DNA of 64,000 bases. It comes from Yponomeuta sedellus (taxonomy: Eukaryota > Arthropoda > Insecta > Lepidoptera > Yponomeutidae). The position numbers and the translations under genes are program-made. The notes under the pieces were generated by a model that saw only the letters and a program-made list of their open reading frames with translations, was not told the origin of the DNA and did not search any database. Positions 30,556 to 41,760 of this stretch are shown here, piece after piece (position 1 is the first letter of the stretch; every line of letters starts with the position of its first letter). Location of the stretch: NCBI GenBank assembly GCA_934045075.1, contig OW203721.1:24562181-24626180 (forward strand). Direction: 5' to 3'.

Positions 30556-30914
30556 GTTATAAACCCTTGTATGTCCCCAATGCTGGGGCACGGGTCTCTT
30601 CCTGCATCGCAGGAAGCTTAGGCCATACTACACCACAAGGGCCGAATCCGGGTTGGTAGAGGATTGTAAGACAGTGGCGGGCCTTACTGTCAGAAGTTAT
30701 CAAACCGCTCAAAAATCCTCTGACATGGCTTAATAACTGCCATTACATGACAGCAACGGCTTAACATGCCTCGCGAAGCACGGAAGTGCTCGGAAAAATG
30801 CCACTAGCCGTAGTCACGAGACGGTCACCTATCCTGCGCCTGACCGCGCCCGTTGTTGCTTAATTCAAGCGGTTGATTTCAATCACTCGGTTCGACTAGG
30901 CCACAAGCGCTTCG
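30556..30914 (-). repeat. 5S-rRNA-derived SINE, full length
   Basis: Reverse strand from GAAGCGCTTGTGGCCTAGTC at 30914, 5S head with TTAAGCAACAACGGGCGCGG and GGATAGGTGACC, full body, CCTGCGATGCAGG palindrome and 3' end CAGCATTGGGGACATACA, followed on this strand by a (GAT)n tail at 30541-30555. Confidence 0.85.
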
Positions 30915-31504
30915 ACGAGGAACAGTGATTATAAAACATTATTTGTAAATATTTATAATTTCAGACCATTGGATCGAAAATGTGAATACAAATTGGAAGT
31001 GATACGAAGTATGAAGACGTTGAGAAAGTTCTCTAAAAATGGTATAATCGATTCCACTACAAAATAAACTTTATCTCTTTGTAGTAAAGTCCAAAACCAA
31101 AGAAAAATTTAAACTAGCACTGTCTGTCAAAGGGTTAAGAGGCTATGTCTTTATAAATAAGGCCGCTAGAATATATTACAGGGTATTATAAATATGCCTC
31201 TCCTAATTACTGCTCACATTTTTGCGTTTGTCGTTTGTCAAGAGCGGCTGTGATGAACCGTTATTTGCATCCTTTGATGCTTGATCGCGTCGCGATCGCT
31301 TTGATGTTTTGATCCCGTCGGTGGCACGCGTCGAGTTTTCTCTAAGCTCTAATGGTGCATTCAAACTGACGCGTCAGGCCATACCGCCGTTTACATCGGA
31401 AAGACTCCACGAACGAAAGACAGTTTAATCCCTACTTTTTAGAATGATATTTTAACATTTGCTAACAAAGGCATTAAAGAAAAGACTAAGTTTGGATTTT
31501 GTTT

Positions 31505-31610
31505 TCCCCACAAATTTATTTTTTTCTATTCAACGTAAACAATTTAAATTCTGTTTGTTGAATGTCAGTGTACAATGTCGCTGTTATTGCTATCTTCGGG
31601 TCGAGTTGTA
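31505..31610 (-). repeat. LINE family B 3' UTR fragment
   Basis: TATTCAACGTAAACAATTTA and TCTGTTTGTTGAATGTCAGT are the reverse of the AACAGAATG…TTTACG end. Confidence 0.5.
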
Positions 31611-31678
31611 GTGGAGAAAAAGACAGAAAAATCGCTAAAATCTCTACTGTGATTACCTTTTCTCAAATCATTCTTCGA

Positions 31679-32200
31679 TATCAACCCTTGTATGTCCCCA
31701 CTGCTGGGGCACGGGTCTCTTCCTGCATCGCAGGAAGGTTAGGCCTGGAACGTTGGGTAACTTTTATAATAATAAATAAACTCTGGAACGACTTTAGGTG
31801 TGGTTTTATTTGTAGAATTGTATAATATTTTAATAAAACAGAAAAACTGGATAAAAACGGATAAGCAGGTAAAAAGTCAGATCTGGTCAAAGGGTAAAGT
31901 AGTAGTGGTGAAAAATGAGGGAAATCGAAGAATGTGTGACGTAATAATTTAAATATTTGAAAATGATAGATAGAAAAGAAATAAAAATGGTGTGAAGAGG
32001 TTTGCACCGTTACAGGCCATACTCCACCACGGGGGCCAAGTCCGGGTTGGTGGAGGATTGTAAAACAGTGGCGGGCTTTACTGTCAGAAGTTATCAAGCC
32101 GCCTATAAGGCCTCGGAGATGGCTTAACCTCTACCATTACATGACAGCCGGCACCAACGGCTTAACGTGCCCTGCGAAGTACGGAAGCGCTCGAAAAAAT
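31679..32200 (-). repeat. 5S-SINE split by a solo LTR
   Basis: The SINE 3' part (31679-31745) and body (32015-32200) join perfectly when the intervening 269 bp and one GGCC are removed: AGGAAGGTTAGGCC continues as ATACTCCACCACGGGGGCC. Confidence 0.85.
31746..32014. mobile_element. Solo LTR, 269 bp, with 4-bp duplication
   Basis: Begins TGGAACGTTGGG and ends CACCGTTACA, i.e. TG…CA with short matching ends (TGGAAC/GTTACA), flanked by GGCC at 31742-31745 and 32015-32018. Four-base duplications are usual for Ty3/gypsy-type elements. No internal coding region remains, consistent with LTR-LTR recombination. Orientation is not determined. Confidence 0.7.
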
Positions 32201-32690
32201 TACACAAAATCATTCTTGATCATTCTTAAATCCATGAGTGAGTGCAATCAACAACTTGCAGGACTAAAGCATTGGTACTATGTTTATAACATTTGAAAAA
32301 TACTACGTAGGTAATGCTGCGGCCAGACTTACGACCAACTATATAATGATTTTTGTAAGCGTGTAAGATATACAACCGACATTATATTGTAAGCAACTTT
32401 AAGACAAGTTGTTTACAATATATTCTTGGTTATAGCCTCACCGTTCGGCCGTCCCTCAGGACCCTCGCATAAAGTGGCAGTTACTGTACCTTATTGATTT
32501 TTTTAACACTGGTTTTTGGTTTTATGTTGTGCCCCGTGTAGTTAAACCTTTACCTTTTCATTTTATTTTCAGATTATATTGGATCTTTACCATATTTTTT
32601 GTAATTTTTATTTAAACTTTCATTAACGTATTACTTTGGGCACGATTGGAATGCCTATTTAAGTAGAGCACATAGCAAATTTACATTTTT
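32201..32690. other. No supported gene
   Basis: AT-rich; two short inverted motifs near 32375 and 32405 (TATATTGTAAGCAACTT / AAGTTGTTTACAATATA) form a possible 17-bp hairpin. Confidence 0.45.
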
Positions 32691-32697
32691 AATTTAG

Positions 32698-32800
32698 AAC
32701 AACCAACCCGGACTTGGCCCCCATGGCCTAACCTTCCTGCGATGCAGGAAGAGACCATTGCCCCAGCAGTGGGGACATACAAGGGTTGATATCGAATTTA
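32698..32800 (+). repeat. 5S-SINE 3' fragment
   Basis: CCAACCCGGACTTGGCCCCC, CCTGCGATGCAGG palindrome, CAGCAGTGGGGACATACAAG, TTGATATCG tail. Internally shortened. Confidence 0.75.
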
Positions 32801-33277
32801 TAACAACAATATGTACTTGTGAAGCACAGATCAATAAAAGACTAATAAAAGGGCAGCGCTCATATAAATTTTTCATTGATTTTGAACTTTATTTCAAAGT
32901 GATAAGGTCCAATTTATGGTGGAATGTTTAAGTTAAAGCTGGCATAATACTACATGCATGCTTCCACGTGCGTCTAAACATAACTTCAGTACTCATGGTT
33001 CACCCGCTTACCTATGGCGGAGTCGACCAACAGCCCCTCAGCAAAGTTGAGCGGCTTCGGCGAAATTAATTGAATTAAAAAACTTTGCTTTTCACCTGCG
33101 GACTTTCGCTCACGAGTTGCCGGCTTCCACTCTGGCCTGCCTTGCCTTACATTCTAATAATACGCACTTAGTTTTTCAATTGAATTTCATAAGCACAATT
33201 TGCTTCAATTTGATTGCGGTGCCCTTTGCATCTACGTAATGACGTGATTTATACAGCGTCCAGTGGCACCTTCTTGC
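32801..33277. other. No supported gene
   Basis: Ends with a fragment GATTTATACAGCGTCCAGTG shared with 14120 and 39665; nothing else recognised. Confidence 0.4.
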
Positions 33278-33402
33278 AATGAAATGAAATGAAAAGGAGG
33301 TTTTATTCAAAGTAGCGATGAACGTTACAATTCAAACTAGGTAGGTGTCCATTTCAAAATCTAGATAATTTTGGAGAAAAAATGGACAAAAAGAACTCCA
33401 TT
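33278..33402 (-). repeat. LINE family A 3' UTR fragment
   Basis: GAAATGAAAAGGAGGTTTTA, ACGTTACAATTCAAACTAGG, GTGTCCATTTCAAAATCTAG, matching 8165-8300. Confidence 0.7.
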
Positions 33403-33782
33403 TAATTATTAATTATTATATCTATTTATTTATTTATCTATGTATGTATTATCGTTTGTATAGGGTTATCATAATTTTTGTTGTTCAGCAATGTAGGTAT
33501 AAGTTATGGTACCTTCCTATGTTTATGTAAGTTTATTATTGTAGTTCACTTTCTTTTCCTGCACTACCCCTTTGAAAGTCTGTTAAACACCAAAGGTTTA
33601 CTTGAAGAGAATGCTTCTTGCATTACGCACGCCCTTGTATATTTACTCATGCAATAAAGAATTAAAATATATAATAAATAAACTTAGTCATTTCAACATA
33701 CTTTACATCTTCTTCAGGCTATATTATGTAGAGTTTACATAATTATTTTAAAACATAGAACTCATGCATTGTACTGGCAGGT

Positions 33783-33823
33783 ACACACCCATGCCCCAGC
33801 AGTGGGGACATACAAAGGGTTCA
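33783..33823 (+). repeat. 5S-SINE 3' tip
   Basis: CCCATGCCCCAGCAGTGGGG ACATACAAAGGG. Confidence 0.55.
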
Positions 33824-33837
33824 TATGATACAAATTC

Positions 33838-33960
33838 GCATTATGTACGTAACTTGTAATAAACAAAGTCATACGAAAAGGCCCGTGCTGGGGATCGAAC
33901 CTGGAGCTCTGGCTTCCGAGTTCATTGTTCTACCCACCACCGCTAGATAGTCTACTAAGT
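33838..33960 (-). repeat. tRNA-headed SINE fragment
   Basis: Reverse strand has B-box-like GGTTCGATCCCCAGC and body ATGACTTTGTTTATTAC. A head piece TAGCGGTGGTGGGT lies near 33940. Confidence 0.5.
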
Positions 33961-34225
33961 AAGAGCAGCACAATGCCATCCCAATAGTATATATAAGCCG
34001 CGCTAGTTAAATACGAAGCGACGAGTTAATTACGCTGCTTTGGGCAGCGGTGGGCTAACAATGGTGGTGGTGGTGGTGATGATGATTGGTTACTAGATTG
34101 TTTATAAACAGTGTTAATGAAACATCCGTCGCTCTACCGATTTGACTCTATTGAATCACAATCGATTTAGAAACTCACCCTCCTAGGCACGTTTACTGTC
34201 GTACTGCACGTTTACCGTTTACTCG

Positions 34226-34531
34226 CTGAGTGCTTAGTGCGAGTTTGACAGATCCAATCGAATAACTACTACAGCGTTAATCGAGCATTGAGTAGTGAGT
34301 ATGAGTAAGTTAACCGTTCGAACTGGCAAAACGCTGTCACAATACAACTCGCACTCGCGTTTATTCGTGTTTTGGCTGGTAAACGTGTTCACTTCTCAAC
34401 GTAAACCATTACAACTCGCACTCAGCAATTTTAATTTCCATACTCGTCGCTAGGTGGCGCTTCCTCGATGCCAGAGAAAAGTGAGTTTGCGTTAACGCGA
34501 GTTCGTTAAAAAACTCGCACTAAGCACTCTG
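34226..34531. mobile_element. MITE, 'GTGCTTAGTGCGAGTTT' family, copy 2
   Basis: Same ends and body as 17771-18080, with a better preserved right end (AAACTCGCACTAAGCACTCT). The two copies differ by scattered substitutions and few small indels. Confidence 0.75.
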
Positions 34532-34609
34532 AACGCACGAATTGCAAGCGTCCTGAGTCTGACAAACCTTTTTACCCTCTGACGTACCTGGAAATAAAAA
34601 CGAAACAGG

Positions 34610-34806
34610 TTAACATAACATAACAGTTAGTACATACTCGCACATCCATTGCCTCTGGCCCCACACTATGATACCATGTGCCGTGGGAACCAGAAACAAC
34701 ATCACAAAATCACAAAACAACGTTTTTTTTGTCCCAGCCGGGGATCGAACCCGGGACCTCTCGCATGGTAGGCAGATGCGCTACTGCTGCGCCACAAAGG
34801 TCTTCC
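34610..34806 (-). repeat. tRNA-headed SINE, (TAACA)n-tail family, best copy
   Basis: Reverse strand: head TGTGGCGCAGCAGTAGCGCA, CTGCCTACCATGCGAGAGG, B box GGTTCGATCCC, then body and AACATAACATAACAG-type tail near 34610. Good A and B boxes. Confidence 0.7.
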
Positions 34807-34914
34807 AAATAAACATGTTTATATTGTACATATTTATTTACAAGCGAAAACAAGATGCTAAGACGACATACGCCTAACCTTGGGACCATACTGGATCAGA
34901 GTAGCAGAAGAGAA

Positions 34915-35175
34915 AGGTATAGGCCATACTTCACCACGGGGGCCAAGTCCTTATTGTTGGAGACTTGCAAGAGCTGGTCTTACTGCCAGAAGTCTTACTG
35001 CCGCGCTAAGGCCTCTGACTTGGCTTTTCGACTGCCATGTATCTACGGCAGCCGGCACCAACTACTTAAGGTGCCTTGCGAAGCTCGGAACCGCTCGAAA
35101 AAATGCCACTAGCGTAAGTCATAGACGGTCACACATTCGCACTGAAAGCGCCCTAAGTTGCTTAACCATTGCGAT
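34915..35175 (-). repeat. Divergent 5S-SINE, nearly complete
   Basis: Reverse strand shows CGCTTTCAGTGCGAATGTGT in place of a clear 5S region, then AGTGGCATTTTTTCGAGCGG, GGTGCCGGCTGCCGTAGAT and GCCCCCGTGGTGAAGTATGG. The 5S head is largely unrecognisable. Confidence 0.6.
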
Positions 35176-35255
35176 AGTTTAAGACTCAGGCAGCTAGGGT
35201 GATACATAATCGTGCATTTTTAGTTTAGGTTTTATCCCAACTCCCAACTACTAAT

Positions 35256-35440
35256 ACGTAATACAGAGAGTATTGTAAAGAGGTTCAAAATTTCACTGAT
35301 GCCGTGAGTCACCCATTAGCTCGGTAGGAAGAGCGCTGGCGCGGATAGCCAGAGGTCGCGGGTTCGAATCATGGGTGGAATTTTTAGCCTCTAAATAGGT
35401 TCTTTAAAATTGTCCTTAGCACGGGTTAGTGCATTAAAAA
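35256..35440 (+). repeat. 308-bp tRNA-like unit, partial
   Basis: GTAATACAGAGAGTATTGTA upstream, module 35309-35370 with a small deletion after the B box (GGTTCGAATCATGGGTGG), and downstream block to GGGTTAGTGCATTAAAAAG. Confidence 0.7.
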
Positions 35441-36290
35441 GAATATAATCCCAACTATTAAACCCATCTACTTCTTCTTATAACATTTGCTTCAAAGCCC
35501 AATTGTGTATTTGCATTAAAGTCGGTTTCTCTACGTCGATCTAAGTCAAATGCACGTCTCGTTTCTCAAGAATCATACGGATAGGAGGAAACCGTACGGA
35601 CTAACCACCAAGTAAACATTTCCTATATTTGCGAGTTCAATATTTCTGGCACCGATTCCGAATTCGTAAGTAATGCCCAAAATCCACATTGCTGATAGTG
35701 TAGCTTCGGGGAAACTTTGCAGGGTTTTTTGATGTGGTAAGAATGAAAATGTATAGGACTTCAATGAAGGATAACATCGTGAGGAAACGTGAGAGACTAA
35801 GATGTTCGTGGCTAATCGGTAATTAAGCCCATACTCTTTTTCTGGCAGAAGCACTGTGCCCCAGTGCGACTTGTAACCTACCGAAAAATATCGATTGCGT
35901 CTAGTGTTCAAGGCATTTGATATGAGTATGAGTAATTAAGTTAGTCAATTAAGAGTAAACGTTTTTTTTTGTAAAGAATTTTAGAACTTTCTTTGTTAGC
36001 GTCTTCTCCACGTAATCTATTAACTCTGAAACTAACAGCTTTGTCGTTCATTAACCCGTATAGCGAACAATAGCGCGGAAACCGCCCCTAGAGTTACAGC
36101 GCTGAACAGAAATCGGGAAACCATTTTCTTCGTTCCCGCTCGAAGAAAAACCTTAATTAGGCAGTCAATAATAATTATCCACTGTAGCATAATATTGTAT
36201 ACCGGCCTTATATTAGACTAATTGTGAAGCCTTATAATTGATACACCTGTGGTACACCTGGAAATCTTGGCGACTGCGACAACTATTTTT
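35441..36290. other. No supported gene
   Basis: A 112-codon minus frame (35911-35573) has no recognised domain and contains SINE-like tail sequence (AACATCGTGAGGAAACGTG) on the other strand. Confidence 0.35.
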
Positions 36291-36346
36291 AGAACCTACA
36301 GTCTAGATCTAGATCTATTGATCACAGGTTCTAGACTGTAAGTTCT
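36291..36346. repeat. Inverted repeat next to the microsatellite
   Basis: 36291-36307 (AGAACCTACAGTCTAGA) pairs with 36330-36346 (TCTAGACTGTAAGTTCT) with one mismatch; the 22-nt loop contains AGATCTAGATCT-like palindromes. Confidence 0.75.
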
Positions 36347-36350
36347 ACAA

Positions 36351-36850
36351 TTATTATATTATATTATATTATATTATATTATATTATATTATATTATATT
36401 ATATTATATTATATTATATTATATTATATTATATTATATTATATTATATTATATTATATTATATTATATTATATTATATTATATTATATTATATTATATT
36501 ATATTATATTATATTATATTATATTATATTATATTATATTATATTATATTATATTATATTATATTATATTATATTATATTATATTATATTATATTATATT
36601 ATATTATATTATATTATATTATATTATATTATATTATATTATATTATATTATATTATATTATATTATATTATATTATATTATATTATATTATATTATATT
36701 ATATTATATTATATTATATTATATTATATTATATTATATTATATTATATTATATTATATTATATTATATTATATTATATTATATTATATTATATTATATT
36801 ATATTATATTATATTATATTATATCATATTATATTATATTATATTATACT
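36351..36850 (+). repeat. (ATATT)n microsatellite, about 500 bp
   Basis: About 99 uninterrupted pentamers with a single internal T-to-C change at 36825 and a C at the right edge (36849). Exceptionally long and pure. Confidence 0.95.
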
Positions 36851-39420
36851 ATGGTAGTACTAAACCCTCAGTGCGCATGTCTACCCGGCACTTGACTGGA
36901 TAGTTTCTCCATAGGCGCGCCAATAATATTTCTGAAATTGATCCTTCCCTCTCAACGACGAAACACGTCAAGTCGAGCCAACTGACGTCACGAACAAAAG
37001 CAACGCGTAGGTGAAAAACATTATTAAAGCCTTTCAACAACGCAACAAACAATCAATTTAAAAGCGTTGTTTGCAAAGGATCACGTTACGTCGATAATGA
37101 GTTTGCCAGACACGTTTCTGTGATGTAACTACCTGGGCCTGGGCCTGGGCCCTCGCACTTCAATCACGCTATACATATTGTAACCGTCTTATCAACTACC
37201 TTCTAAATTTTTTTACAACATACATACACACATCTACATAAATATACGAGCACATAAATATCTTTATCGTTATATATTTTACAGGATGAAATATCTATCT
37301 AAGCATGCGTTGTATTTGTAATCTGCAATGTCGTACACCTATTAGGTGATATGAGTGAACTCACTGAATTTTTACAATGTCGTCCTCTTTAGTCCTAATT
37401 ACAGACAGCCGCGGTTGATCTTTCTGGGTTAGAATGAACCATACCCTTTTTCCTATAAAAAGGGATAATTAATAAATTTAATAAAAAAAAGCACGTAAAA
37501 TACCAAAAAAATGAATATGTTAACTACATTATGATAATTGTTTTATGTAAATCCAAATGTTCTTCTGATTGTCTGTGAAAACCTGTTATTGGCTTTAAAT
37601 CTAATTCATCTTATTCTTTGTAAAAATGCTTCGTGTGTAAGCTGTTGGTTTTCTAATAAACAATAAAAACAAAACAAAACGGAGTTACATATAATGTAAT
37701 GTATGATGAAAATGTTAAAAAAATCGGTAAAACGGAGAATCGTCTATGTTATATAACTTAAGCGGGTCTTATCGCGATTATTTATTAGGTGAAACGATTC
37801 GCGATTAGAACCCTTCAATCAATAATTATATAGTACAGGACATAACCGTCAGCTTTCAGAAGTCAAAAATAAAAAGGCCAGCAACACGATTTTGCTCGCA
37901 CTTTGTTCAAATATGTAGACCAAAAACGAGAAACTAAATTCGTAGGCGCTCCAAATCGATGACATGCATTACCCGGCCGGTGCACCTGTGCCTTGCTCAA
38001 GCAATTTTGCGCTCTGGAGCCTCCGAGTAAGATTACAATTTGAGTGGCGTAAGGAAATGTTGGGGAGGTCGCAAATGGCGATGTTGGTTAAGTAAAAAGC
38101 CGTGTCCGCCCGCCGCGGCCCGGCGCGTTCCATTGTGAAAAATGCCGCTATTTATAAGGCTCTCATCAGGTTTATGCTTGCCAGACAGATGATAATATTC
38201 TTCGCGGAACACCGCCTCTTTAAACTTCGCCTTCGGAGCGTTTTTTTTCCATTTAAATGAGTTCTGCGCCGACGCCGTAATGAAATAGGCAGCGGCGATG
38301 CGGCACGAGATTTTACGCTCGACTCCGTTTCGCTGCTTACCTCGTGTGAGTACAGCGGATATCAAGTCAAGTTTTGATTCTGCACACTCTGCTTACCTCG
38401 TGTGAGTACAGCGGATAGCAAGTCAAGTTTTGATTCTGCACACTCTATTTAGTTAAGTTTCTGGTGAATTTGCAACAAAACACTATAAGCCTCAGCAGGC
38501 GGGGCCAAACTACTACCTACATGAAGTTTACGTAAGGTCTGCTGGCTAAGGTTAATTTTACCTGGTGCTTAAGACTTTTGGAAGTAGGCTTTTTGGTTAT
38601 AATAAATAGTCAGCCCTAAATTGAGTGATGAAGGTCAAATATCGAACCTGTTTTAGACTTACTTTTCCGTACTTTTCTACAGCAAATGTTCTCATCGCAA
38701 GTCAAATTTTGTTTTTGCATACTGTTACGTTTTTTATGAATTTGCAACAAAACTATGAATGAAGACATGAGGTCCGCTTGTGTAGGTTTAAAATGCAGTA
38801 ACCTAATATTGTTTAACACTATCAAAAGCCGGGTCGGGGCGTTTTAGCTAACCATAAATTAAGTGATAAATGTCAAATATTAATGTTTATGCCACGTTGT
38901 GACATTAAGAGTTCTAGAAGCCTGGTAGTTTCTATTAACATCATCATCACCGCTGCGCGCCGCAGTCCTTTTACTCTTATTTAAAACTTGCACGGCTCGT
39001 TGCCATCCGCTTTTTATTCCGCATGCGGTCAAATACCTGCAATTATAGTATATATGAAAAAGCACTGAAGCGCTCGCAATTGCGGCACGATTTTCAGATT
39101 TCATTCAGTTGCCTTCAAGTAGGTACCTTCAGTCCTAGTCCCATCACACAAGCAATTTGAAAGCGAGTTGATTGCGCAGCGATTATGAGTAGGTACGCAG
39201 CGTGCGACCTGCGTTTTGGACGCTCAGTAGCCATATTAACTCTACTCGCTTTGTTACTTCGAAGATCAAGTACTTGTCAACCACGAATCTGGGAGGATTC
39301 ATTATCAAGTACCGACTGGGAGAAAACGACGATCAATCCCATAGTTAGTAAGACCTGAAAGACCGCACTTAGCCTTATAGTTCGGCCAATGTAAAAAGCA
39401 AACGCTCAGCAGGTATGTTA
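36851..39420. other. Repeat-poor block without a supported gene
   Basis: None of the window's SINE/LINE families occurs here. A GC-rich patch at 38095-38340 holds a 110-codon minus frame (38365-38033) with no recognised domain. The block could contain regulatory DNA or introns of an undetected gene; nothing in the sequence proves it. Confidence 0.4.
38333..38444 (+). repeat. 56-bp tandem duplication
   Basis: 38333-38388 and 38389-38444 are identical except one base (ATATC/ATAGC). The neighbouring segments 38425-38480 and 38699-38755 (TTGCAACAAAAC) and 38592-38644 versus 38838-38881 (GTGAT AA/GA GTCAAATAT) show an older, diverged duplication of about 250-bp period. Confidence 0.8.
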
Positions 39421-39424
39421 ACAC

Positions 39425-39595
39425 TTCAGACAAACGGGTTCCTCACGATGTTTCCCTTCACATTGAGCGAGATAACTCGCAAATGAAAATAACGTAAAAC
39501 AAAGTCATTGGTACATGCCTACGGGATTTGAACCCATAACCTCTCGAGTGAGAGACCGGCGTTCCACCGTTCCGCTACCACCGCTCTATGTGTCT
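39425..39595 (-). repeat. tRNA-headed SINE with clear head
   Basis: Reverse strand: AGAGCGGTGGTAGCGGAACG, AACGCCGGTCTCTCACTCGA, B box GGTTCAAATCCCG, then CATGTACCAATGACTTTG and GAAGGGAAACATCGTGAGGA. Confidence 0.65.
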
Positions 39596-39639
39596 CGTAT
39601 AACGGGACAATAATTAATTTTACATACAATAATAATATT

Positions 39640-39735
39640 GGCCTTTTTGCATCTACTTAATGAGATGATTTATGCAGCGTCCAGTGGCATCCTCACTCAC
39701 ACTAGATGGCTGAAGGGACCACTCCGACGCTACAT
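39640..39735. repeat. Dispersed repeat shared with 14095 and 33230
   Basis: TTTTTGCATCTACTTAATGA GATGATTTATGCAGCGTCCA then CACTAGATGGCTGAAGGGAC. Confidence 0.55.
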
Positions 39736-40225
39736 ATAAATAACTTTGTATCCCTTGTATCAACTACGATTGAACCTCTAAACGATGCTATGTCCGCTTA
39801 TACACGTCATTTACTTGAGTCATATCAAAGATCGAAAATCGCGTCACGATTGCGCAGCGTCGCCGCAACGTCCTCGCCGTGCAATCGCTACGCAACCGCG
39901 GCAAGTTCGCTACGCAATCACATCGCGCGCAAATAGCCAGTGTGTTAGATCTCTGGGAACAAAAATATAAAGGTTCAGTCTCTATGACTATAAATATAGA
40001 ACATAGTTAGGACCAGTTAACGTTGCCAATCACTCTACGTCAAGCCGGCGCGATTTCCATTTCCTTCCAAATCTAATCACCGCCTCTCGATAAGTTTTCA
40101 AGATTCAATGCAGGGGCCCCTGTACTATTATTGCACGAACACCATTTTTGTCTCGGTGTTAAACGAATGTGTCTGTTAAAAAAATACGTCATGATAGCTT
40201 CTTTGCATGAGAAAAATCTGCTGCT
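39736..40225. other. No supported gene
   Basis: A 76-codon frame (39706-39936) begins inside the repeat and shows an Arg/Ser/Ala-rich end without a known domain. Confidence 0.35.
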
Positions 40226-40230
40226 TGGTA

Positions 40231-40490
40231 GAAGCGCTCGTGGCCTAGCGGAACCGAGTGATTGGAATCAATCATTTTAGTTAAGCAACAACAGGCGCGG
40301 TCAGGTGAGTGACCGTCCCGTGACAACCGCTAGTGGCATTTTTCCGAGCGCTTCCTTGCTTTGCCGCCGGCTGTCATGTAATGGCAGTCGTTAAGCCATG
40401 TCAGAGGCCTTATGGGCGGCTTGATAATTTCTGACAGTAAGGCCCGCCACTGTCTCACAATCATCCACCAACCCGGACTTGGCCCCCGTA
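40231..40490 (+). repeat. 5S-SINE, 3' truncated, small head deletion
   Basis: GAAGCGCTCGTGGCCTAGCG, GTTAAGCAACAACAGGCGCG, GTCAGGTGAGTGACCGTCC (part of box C lost), body to GGACTTGGCCCCCGTAAAG, where it breaks. Confidence 0.8.
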
Positions 40491-40639
40491 AAGAAAAATA
40501 TCTTGAAGAAACGTGAGGGCCATGATTTCTCTGTACCTGGGAGTAGTTCAGTAATTTTCTATGGGACGTCTGTAGCCTATTTTATTCAGCCTGCCTTCCT
40601 ACGCTGATACCTACAAGTTCAACATCTTTATGTTTTATT

Positions 40640-41025
40640 TGCTTTCTTTTACAAAGTATTTAGTTCAAAATACACAGAAACTGTGACTTATTGAACGTTT
40701 CAACTAGGTGTCCATTTTAAAAGCTAGTTCATTTTGGAAAAAATTGAAATAAAAACTCCCAACTTAGTCTTTTCAAAATCCTTGATTAACAAAGTTTACA
40801 TAATTATTTATTATTATAAATTATTAGTTGACATAAAACATAGAACTCATGCATGCGCTTTAATTCCAGACATCATTGTCATCTAAACAAGGATTAATAT
40901 TATAGTAGCCCTTTTCGCACAAAGTGTACATATTGTTTGAACCGCGTTTTAGGTAAAGTTAATAAATCTTAAGGGATTTTATTATAGAGACGTATGCAAT
41001 GCCCTATAAAGGATGTATAATGCTT
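40640..41025 (-). pseudogene. LINE family A C-terminus and 3' UTR, decayed
   Basis: Reverse strand equivalents of AACTAGGTGTCCATTTTAAA, CCAGACATCATTGTCATCTA, CTTTTCGCACAAAGTGTACA and GCAATGCCCTATAAAGGATG. Confidence 0.65.
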
Positions 41026-41636
41026 TGATGTTGGCGAATCACTTGGCTGTTTCGATACACGTAATTGCCTACGATCTATTATACTTCACAGGTTTTACAA
41101 ACTCAGCGTTTATGCACTGTCCGACGTCGACGCAACTTAGATCAGTAGAGAGCAGCGAATCGCGCCCTCCAGACCTAGGATTCGAACGGCGTGCTGCGAA
41201 ATTGGGTTACCCCTACCAGCTACGGCTGGTCTGATTCGTTCGTAAAATTTCGCATTCCTGTCGATTCCCCCTGGCAGTAATACCTGGTGATTTAAAAGTG
41301 ACGTTTTGCTGTGAGCTCGTAAAGGCACGCAGTTCGAGTGCATTTTTACACCTCGCCGGGAAATTGTTAATGGAACGTGCTTAGAGGCAGACGTGGATTC
41401 ATTAAGACAGGGAAATGTTCCTGTTTTATATTCCGTGAAATTTCTGTGACGCAAATAAATGTTTTCACGGTTTAGTCGTTAATGATAAAGCCGCTGAGAA
41501 AACTTTCAAATTCAAACATACTGTCATTGTTTCCTTAGAAATGAATATACAAGAGTTACTTTTATAGAGTAACTTGAAAATAAAATAAAAAATCCTGTTT
41601 ATAATTGTGAATTTCTTAATATTTAATAAATAAATT
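41026..41636. other. No supported gene; possible tRNA-like remnant
   Basis: AGACCTAGGATTCGAACGGC near 41170 resembles a reversed B box, but no cloverleaf was found. Confidence 0.3.
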
Positions 41637-41760
41637 TTCATGGACATATTACACAGATCTCGTTAGCCCCATACAAAGTACAACTAAATGACTTGTGTTA
41701 TAGGTGCTAACTCGACGATAGATTTAATACAATAAATACATAGATAACATCCAAGACTAA
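41637..41760 (-). repeat. tRNA-SINE family E, 3' part
   Basis: CATGGACATATTACACAGAT, CTCGTTAGCCCCATACAAAG, GGTGCTAACTCGACGATAGA: reverse of 45955-46080. Confidence 0.7.

Noticed and set aside
31746..32014. Endogenous viral coding sequence
   Set aside because: Only a solo LTR is present; no gag, pol or env reading could be seen.
36351..36850. CRISPR-like regular array
   Set aside because: It is a simple pentanucleotide microsatellite without spacers.
38033..38365. 110-codon minus-strand frame in the GC-rich patch
   Set aside because: No recognisable motif, no start context or splice sites convincing enough; kept only as an unassigned block.
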